Positions 56,362-64,000 of a stretch of DNA of 64,000 nt are shown here, in pieces. Every line of letters starts with the position of its first letter. The stretch's first letter is position 1. Below the pieces are notes generated by a model. That model worked only from the letters and a program-made list of their open reading frames with translations. It did no database searches and was not told the DNA's origin. The DNA lies in assembly GCF_024679245.1 (NCBI RefSeq), contig NC_090180.1:16988507-17052506 (forward strand), written 5' to 3'. Both the position numbers and the translations under genes were made by a program. Source of the stretch: Pseudorasbora parva. Its lineage: Eukaryota > Chordata > Actinopteri > Cypriniformes > Gobionidae.

Positions 56362-57788
56362 AATTACATATTAAATAATAAACATAATAAAGTAAACATG
56401 CAGCCCTGAGTCTATGTATTCTACTCTGTTGCTTTCTCTGATTATTCTCAGTTAAATAATCAGAAGCACAACTATTTCAAGCCACAATACTTTCAATTAA
56501 CAGTTGCTCTTGATTAAGCTCTAATGTCTCTAAATCTCTAAATACATTTTTGTAGCTTATCTCCACATCAAGTGCGCCTTATCATCCACAGAAAGTTGCA
56601 ACAACAGTAACTGGACTACAAATGAACTTTGCCTTAGTGAGTTGTTCTCTACATATTCTGGGTCATGCTGGGTGTTACTGTGTCAGCCCAAACAGTTCAC
56701 AACCTGATAAGGTAGTGAGGAACAGATAATAATCTTAATGTTCAGGGTTTTTGACAGTTCCACTCATTCACCGTATACAGCATGCAGGATACGGGATTCA
56801 AAAGGTGCACTAATCCGTGCTTTTCGCACCATGACATCTAGACAGCGTCCTGGGAGCAGCAACACATCTATATTTAGATGCTCTCACATAGCTCTGAATA
56901 TTTCAAGGCCTGTATAGTCACCTGATACACGGAGCCAGTGGGATAAGGTAGTGTGCACTGAGGAGACAGAAACAGACAGCATGACGCATCTTGTTTGAGG
57001 GATGATCATTTAGTGTCAGAGATTAGCCAGCTCATGCATCTTTCAGCAACATGTGTTCAGGCCTGGTTGCGGCCACAGGGAAAGGAGTTTTATTTTTCAG
57101 AGTGCCGTCATTGGATCCAAGAACACGTGTGTGTATGTCTGGGGTAGAACAGATGGATATGAGCAAGCGAAAATGTGACACATTGTGACCAAATGCCTCA
57201 CCATGCAGCTACTTTTAGAGAGATGATACAAGAATGTCATCATCTTAATGACTATATGGACTGTATCTTACCTCTTTCCCTGCCAGATTTTTTTTAGTTG
57301 CCAGCCTCCTCCAGTGTTTTAGATCATTTTCAAAAGGACTTCATTGCTCCCAGAATATTTTGTTGTCTGAATATCTGAGCATGCAATATATATGTAAAAG
57401 AACAAGCCCTCTACTTTTAAACAAAGAAGAACACTGTTTTATTTTAGCTTCAAAGCTGAGAAAACCCTGTTTTTGTCAAAGACTACATCAGGATCGGATT
57501 CAGAACGATGATCAAAACATAGATGTAGTAGATAGAGTTCATCAACCCCTTCAGCTTCACAGTCCTTTAGCTCATGCTGGGTCGACATTTAATTGAGTAA
57601 CATTAAACAGGATATAAGTCAAAACCTGCCTAATGTTGGTGATTGTACTTTTCTGCTTCTTCTTTGTCTGTGTTTCAGGGGATTCTGTAATATTTCAGAA
57701 TCAGAATATGTGTAATAGTATCCCATATAATATAACCGTGAAAACACAGAAGCCAGAAAATTCCTGGCATCTGCATCAAATAATTAAC
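56362..57788. other. Intronic, unique
   Basis: No transposon ends, arrays or supported frames were recognised. Confidence 0.45.
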
Positions 57789-57916
57789 CTGGAGTGCGTT
57801 TCCCAAAACCATAGTTGCTAACTAAGTTAGCAACTTTGTTGGTTGCAATGCAATTTCCCATTGCCAACCAAGTTGCTAACAGGTTAGCAACTATGGTTTT
57901 GGAAAACGCACCCCAG
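57789..57916. mobile_element. 128-bp palindromic MITE
   Basis: It starts CTGGAGTGCGTTTCCC and ends GGAAAACGCACCCCAG; the two halves pair almost completely through AACCATAGTTGCTAAC. Related sequence is at 47462-47640, and further cognate sequence may extend to about 58050 (GGGAAACACACCCC). Non-coding. Confidence 0.8.
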
Positions 57917-60900
57917 TGTGGTTGATCGACAAATTTGCAACATTAAAGTTTCGGGGAACAGTCGCTAGCTGATTTCTTCAATGATGCATATATTGTACTA
58001 TGATAGTGAAGCAGCGATTTACATCATCATACGGGAAACACACCCCTGGTTGATAAAGTAGTCAGAGTAAAGTTCTTCACCAAGGAGCCACCTCTCGATA
58101 TTTCAGCTGAATTTTTTTTTTACATATTGCTACTCTATCATAAGTTTTGCTCATGTTGATGTGAATCCACAATGCTGACATGTTTACGTGTTGTAGATTA
58201 TCCATGTTGTGTGGATGAAATAGAAGCATTGTTCAGTGATTTGTCAATTGGTCAATTATTTCACCTCTCCAACTGTGGGTATCTGCAGGTTGGAGTAATG
58301 AGCATGACGAAACGTTGGGGCATGGAGAAGGGCTTTACCATTGATCACTAAAGCTGTCTGTCAGGGTGTGGGGTAGGGTTAGGGGTTAGTTTCTGTTGTA
58401 GCAATTCATCATTCGGCACGCCTCCTTGTAGAATCAAAGCACAGATAGTCTGTAGAGACTTTTACACAGACTTTTTATTGACACACAGAGATGGCCTAAA
58501 TGTATTTATACAGGAATCACAATTGTGGGAAACAATGTATCAAATGCTTAAATATAGGTTATTGATATGTGTGCATTTGAGGAGCCAGTCAAGTCCAACT
58601 GCTTTCTGTGTTGCAACTGGTAGGAGCTTACTGAGAGTGGTTTAAAATATAGAGTACTGTGCAAAAAAAAATGTTTGTTTTAAGATAGTTATTTATATCT
58701 TTAGCTTTTTCTGTGCCAGTAGGAATTTTCAATTTTATATTTCCAAACAGATCTCTGTGTGGGCCATCTGATCTGTTGTAGGACTTTTTGTTCATACAAA
58801 AATCTTGCTCAATTATTACAATATTTCTTGTGTTCCCTACTGATGGTTTTTAAATGGGGGTCCAAGAAGCCCCAAATGGAAAGGGATCCACAGAAAATAT
58901 CAAAGATTTCGATTATAGATTTTTAAAATATATTTAGCACACTAATTTTAATTAGTAAATAGTAACATTAAATTAATGTATTGGGAAAAGCAGTTAAATA
59001 AAGTATTTCACTGTCATTTAATGCAAAGTATTTTCCAGTATTTTGTTTCGGCTACAGTACAGTAACAATATCAAATCCAGGTTTCTCTTTCAGTCGGCCA
59101 CATTCGGCATGATACCAATATGTCGGTGACATCGGCGTATGTTTTCGTTCCCCCTTTCAGGGAACAAGGGTCAAATACATAACCGAGACAATTTAATTTT
59201 ATAGATGCCAAAAACAGATAAATTGCAGCAGTTTACTACACATACTTAAACATTGTAACAAATATATATTCAAACTTAATTTTTTATTCACAATTTATCA
59301 TTTTAATTTTAGTTTTAATTTTAACAGTAAACCTATGCACTTTCTCAAAATAGGAATTGTTATATTTTCACTTGATTACATTTTAAAGAATAAATTAGTT
59401 ACTGTTTTATGTCTTGATTTTATTACAACAATTTCTGATCAAATTCTGAAAAAAAAAAAAATTCTGTTTTCAGTTAATCCTATTTATAAGCCGCTATAGA
59501 AAAATAATGGTAAAACTATTTACGCTAAAAACCAGTGTGTTTATAATTATGACAATATAAAATAATATAGTATGAAATACCAGTTTGCAATATCAAGCAG
59601 CATAAAAAGCTGTTTTGTACAGTTAAAATAACTGGAAGTGGACGACACAGGAACCCATACACATTCAAAATGGTTACATGAAAAATAAGGTGGATATACA
59701 TGGGCGTTTGTGCATTAAAATATATGACTGCCCTTTTAGAAAGGGAGTCCCTCAGAAGTGGATCACCACATCCCTTGGCTATTTGTTTCTTTGGAGATTA
59801 GAAAAGTACTTGTTCCGGATGTGTCTGATCAGATTGTTAACTCTAGGAATCATCCTGGGTTCACTAAAGAGCTAATATGTTTTTATAAACCATAACACAT
59901 TTCTGAAACCTTTATTTTAAGGGTGTTAACTGCACATTTTCACATGCTCAAATTCATTAGACTGCATTCACATGCACGTGCACACCCAGTTTCACATAGA
60001 GCTTAAACAGCCCTGTAAGTTCAGCCGGTTGACCTGGCTGGACTGATTGTCAATGCACAACCCCACCCAGGGAAGGCCTCTCAGGAAAGCAACACCCAGG
60101 TCATCTGCTCTATTTATTTACATTCCTCCGATCGGGAGGATCCCCCGGAGACAGGGCACAAAAATATGCTGTGGAAGGGTGTGGAGCACCTCTGGGACAA
60201 CACAGGACAGCACCTCCACCAACATCAGGCTATTATCACACACTCACACCATTGTGCTTTCAGAAAAGCACACTGTATACGAGAACAATACATTACAGTA
60301 ACCACGTTCACAAGATTACTGTGTGAGAGGTTACTACCATATTTATAGATTTTCTTCTCTGTCGAGTGTCTAGCCTTCATGACTGGCGCAGAAGAAACAA
60401 CTTAAGCCCAAAATCTGAAAGTAGATCAATTTGATTTGACACATTGATTTCACCTAAATATAGATGTGTTATAACTTGGGGGGTGTGATATTGATAAAAA
60501 TCATATTTCTACATTTTCTGGGATTTTGTTTGACAGTATTTTGCCGAGTGCGTTTTTGTGCTTGGCTTTTGTCGTAGACAGCTGACCCCCAAGGCTTCAT
60601 ACTCTTTATATTTGTTCACTTAAATTGATTTTCAAGGGCATTTTGTTTACTAACCTTATTAGATGTATGCATATTTTATGTACAATTTTTACACAATCAA
60701 TACATTCAATTAGAATGGTAGGATACTAGGGCTGTTTAGGAGATTGTTTTGGCTATCTCTATTTTTTTTAAATGCTTAGTTATTTATTTTAGGGCCAAAT
60801 ACACGACACCCTTCAACTAAAACATTAATTTGCATGGCAACTGTGTTTGGTGGCTTGAGGACGCAAACTTTAAAACAGGATATAAAATAGTTAACAATAC

Positions 60901-62180
60901 CGTTATCATCTTCGTGTAAACTTAAAAAAAACGTGAATCTGTGAGAATGGTGATGGACGAAATTAGTCTATAGTAAAGCACGTTTGAATAGGTATGTGCG
61001 CAAATGCAGTTTTTATTTACAAAAGGGCCGCCAAATTACTTGTCTGCCCTACATAATACAGCATTTGTAGTCATTTACGTGGCTTATTTCTAATACAATA
61101 TTAATGTATTGTTTATTGTATTGTTGTATTAATGTCATATCATGTTCGTAATAGTGCTAATATTTAGGAAAAACAGCACTATTCAAGAAATGTGTGATAT
61201 TGCTTAACTATCATACTAAAATAAAGAACAAAAGTACACCATATGACGCAGTGAAATAGCGTATTGTTAAAACAACAACTGTGACCTTTTCGTTAACGAA
61301 TACATATCACACACCCCTTGTCGGAATGCTAATAGGAGTTAGCTGAAGATGTTGATAATATCATCATATTCTGTATTAATATTCTGTTCAATTTCAAACT
61401 ACAAAAGTGTTATGGCGTCCTGTCATCTTCGTCAAGATGTGTCATAAATGTGTCATAAATGGCAGTTTAGCCATGTTTTAATAACAAAAAGAGGTGCTGC
61501 TAGCTGAAATCGAATCCAGATTTTGCCACGAAGAATACTATTGGCGTGACGTAATCAAAGAGACGAATTAGCATATTTGTATTAATATTATAATAGACTT
61601 CTAATGCATGATACAATAAATCACATTTAAAATAATTATTAGAGAATTGTTACACGTTAGAAAATAGTGTTATTTAAAAATATATATATTTCCCTGGATC
61701 TGACAGGGCACAGGCCCACCCAGGCCCACCCGTAGCTACGCGAGTGGTTCACACTGCTAAGAGAAAAGCGCTTCTGCTAAATAAAACCGAGGGTAATGCA
61801 GATATGACGCAATTGACATGCGACTCCCTCAAACACTATGCTGACACGTCCCAGGTCCTTGGTTAAAATAGCAATTGTCTCACAATTTACAAATAGTTGG
61901 AAACATTTGGGATATTGTAAGTACTCAACTGAACAAAATATATAACACTGGCCTAGTGGTTTTTGGATATTTTACTGCAAAAATACTACATAGTGCACCT
62001 TTAATTGCATTCGCTCTCGGCATCACAAGGTGCACTAGTGAAAAAACTAATGTCATGGCAATGTGACAGTGTGAAGAGAATCTTGCCAAGTTAGTTCAAA
62101 TTAGTTAAGTTGTCGACATGTTTACAGTTATCTTAAATAACGTTTTTGTACATTCAATAAAAGTCAGTAGGGTTGTTTTG
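57917..62180. other. Intronic, mostly unique; few repeat fragments
   Basis: 59088-59190 is related to 34785-34885. The stretch ending at 61988 in ACATAGTGCACCT plus TTAA is the right end of a TTAA-type MITE, with homologous sequence from roughly 61865. Near 58370 there is a short GGGTTAGGGGTTAG run. No gene was recognised. Confidence 0.35.
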
Positions 62181-62184
62181 GACC

Positions 62185-62870
62185 GGTCATGTCAAGTCAA
62201 GTCACCTTTATTTATTTAACGGTTTATACAAAACATATTGTTTCGATTCAATGATGCAAACAGAGTTCCTTTTGGCTATAAAGCAGCTATAAAAAGAACA
62301 TAGTGTGATTGTTCAACTGAAGTAATTTCAGTGTTGATTCATTTCCATTTTAAAGATAAGATCTTAAAATATTAAATTAGTTAATTTGACCTATAAAGCA
62401 GTTCTGGAGAAAACAGTGATGTCATTGTCCAGGTCAGTTCAGTTCTTATCCAATAGTGTCAGTGCAGTAAGATCAGTAATATTGTTGATTATTATGTGTC
62501 CCCATCTAAGCAAGCAGAGGCAAGGAACCCAAACTCCTTCAGGTAACAGAATAGAGGAAAAAACCTTGGGAGAAACCAGGCTAAGTCAGGGAACCAGTTC
62601 TCCTTTGGCCATGGCTAACTATCCCTTTAAATATAGGCTACATTGGTATACATTGGTGCTGCATCCCATACCAGACAGGGGAGCCCTGAAATGAGCAAGT
62701 CAGGATTTTTTTCTTATGCATGTTTTTGTTCTTATGCATGTATTTATTTCTTATGCATATATTCTGATTATTTTATCATTATTTTAATACTATTTTAATT
62801 TTCTATGTAAAGCACTTCAAATTACCACTGTGTATGAAATGTGCTATATAAATAAAATTGCCTATCTATT
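62185..62870. repeat. Teleost interspersed repeat with LINE-type tail
   Basis: TCAAGTCAAGTCACCTTTATTTA at the start and ACCTTGGGAGAAACCAGGCTAA inside are phrases of a frequent fish repeat. The end, GTGCTATATAAATAAAATTGCC, resembles the 3' tail of L2/CR1-type LINEs. No reverse transcriptase frame is present. Confidence 0.45.
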
Positions 62871-62879
62871 TTTGGCCTT

Positions 62880-64000
62880 AGAGCATGTCTGTGTATCTAG
62901 CATACTGCATCATAAGACTGTTCAATACATAACAGAGACATAGGTCAATATTAGGACAGGAATTGCTAAAAGGGACATGCAGAGCAACAGAGGAAAACAT
63001 GTTTACAATTAAGGTAGAATGTTTTAAATATTTGAAACTGTCCTTGTAGAGATAGCTGGAGTATTTGTTCATGAAGGACAACAACAATTCTACCGCAAAT
63101 TGTCAGGTGTATATCTGAAGCATCTGAAGTGGCGAGTTCATTTCGGCCCAGTATTACCTGTGCGAGCGACACAGAGAACATATGAGAGACAAATTATTCT
63201 TGTTTGTGTCTTGTGACAAACGTTACACTGAACGCCTGACTTATTTCCTTTGGCTAAGCTAGTAGGAAATATTTCTGAGATTACCAGCACTCGGCGGATG
63301 AGTGTAAACACAGGGGCAGATGGTAAGTGACTGCAGCTCCGGTAAGAGGACCCTGTGAGGGGAAAACTTGGACGGATTTTGAACTTTAATAAACAGAGCT
63401 CTGGCTAGTCTAAGAGTGTGAAAGCATTCACACAGGAGTAAAGTATACATTTACTCATGAGGAAAGAATGTACACTACCATTTATATATATATGTATAGA
63501 AACGGTTTCTTTAAATACTGTTTTTGAATTTTTATTTGGCTAACCATAGGGAAGTCGTTTTCATCGAAAGATGGAGTTATGACATTTTGATATTAGATAT
63601 TTGAATGTCAGTAGGGCCAATGACATTGGACCCCAATGACTTTCACTGTAGGAGCAGTCTTCAAAATATCATCTCTTGTGTTCCCCAGTAAAAAAAAAAG
63701 GGACATACAGTTTTAATACAAGAGTAAGAAAACTATTATTATTTTTATTTTTGGGTAAACTCTCCCTTTAAATAATATAAAATCATGTCGTATGAGTTAC
63801 AAAAGAGAACCATCTGAGCATTAACATGTTAACCAAAGTCATACTCCAATTGCTTTTTTTCCACAAAACTTCCAGTTATTCTAAGAACAGTCCATATATG
63901 GTCCACTTTTAGTGTCTGGAAGGACATGACGTGAAACATGTGACGTGCGAAGGCAGCCCAAGGACTTCTTCCACTCTTAACTTTCATTAGTGGCTCTCCA
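62880..64000. other. Intronic; TTAA-type MITE end at about 63590-63768
   Basis: TTTTGGGTAAACTCTCCCTTTAAA at 63750-63772 is the right end of a TTAA-type MITE, whose body includes CCCCAATGACTTTCACTGTA. Nothing else was recognised. Confidence 0.4.

Larger units (their letters stand above)
18030..64000 (-). other. bcl2: Large bcl2 intron (part)
   Basis: No further bcl2 coding sequence was seen to the right of the terminal exon, and no BH1/BH2 motif such as NWGR occurs in the open frames. The next exon must therefore be beyond 64000 and the intron is at least about 46 kb. Vertebrate BCL2 is known for a very long intron at this place. The interval is dominated by mobile elements listed separately. 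Confidence 0.75.

Noticed and set aside
58365..58400. Interstitial telomere repeat
   Set aside because: Only two imperfect TTAGGG-like units, well within chance.

Overview
The window reads as vertebrate, almost certainly teleost and most likely cyprinid, genomic DNA. It is AT-rich and full of small TIR transposons of fish type, with two decayed Tc1-like elements. The only recognisable host coding sequence is one short exon on the minus strand. No bacterial-style genes, tRNA/rRNA genes or CRISPR arrays were seen. Family names come from reading motifs, not from database searches.

Host gene: positions 17892-18029 (minus) encode the last 45 residues of a Bcl-2 protein: an AFVELY motif at the exon start, then a C-terminal hydrophobic tail anchor. 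The splice acceptor lies at 18030-18031, behind a 54-bp (TC)n tract. Everything to the right (about 46 kb) is therefore probably part of the large bcl2 intron before this exon. The repeat-poor DNA to the left (about 15.0-17.9 kb) is probably 3'UTR, and 1-15 kb is downstream intergenic DNA made mostly of transposon remains.

Main mobile element: a complete, apparently young LTR retrotransposon lies at 22563-27515. It has 382-bp LTRs that look identical by eye, a 5-bp AGTAT target duplication, a tRNA-type primer site and one open 1375-codon gag-pol frame. Its pol order is protease, integrase, reverse transcriptase, RNase H. Integrase before RT is the copia-like order known among Ty3/gypsy elements from the Gmr1-like group. 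Its capsid C-terminal half resembles the SCAN domain, and no CCHC knuckle is visible in Gag. It lies antisense to bcl2.

Other repeats: (a) TAGCC-ended elements with 9-bp target duplications (20.1, 29.9, 38.0, 49.9 and 52.7 kb), two of them broken by later insertions; (b) TTAA-flanked MITE-like elements (8.0, 8.7, 11.2, 21.4, 40.2 kb and others), several abutting at a shared TTAA; (c) two Tc1-like transposase pseudogenes (31.4 and 55.3 kb), one split by a TA-flanked MITE; (d) hAT-like pieces, foldback hairpins (1.4, 10.7, 42.1, 57.8 kb), a minisatellite (4.9 kb) and a DIRS-like relic (5.4 kb). From 21.3 to 28.3 kb at least five elements are nested, with the retrotransposon innermost. The intervals between are mostly unique AT-rich intronic sequence.
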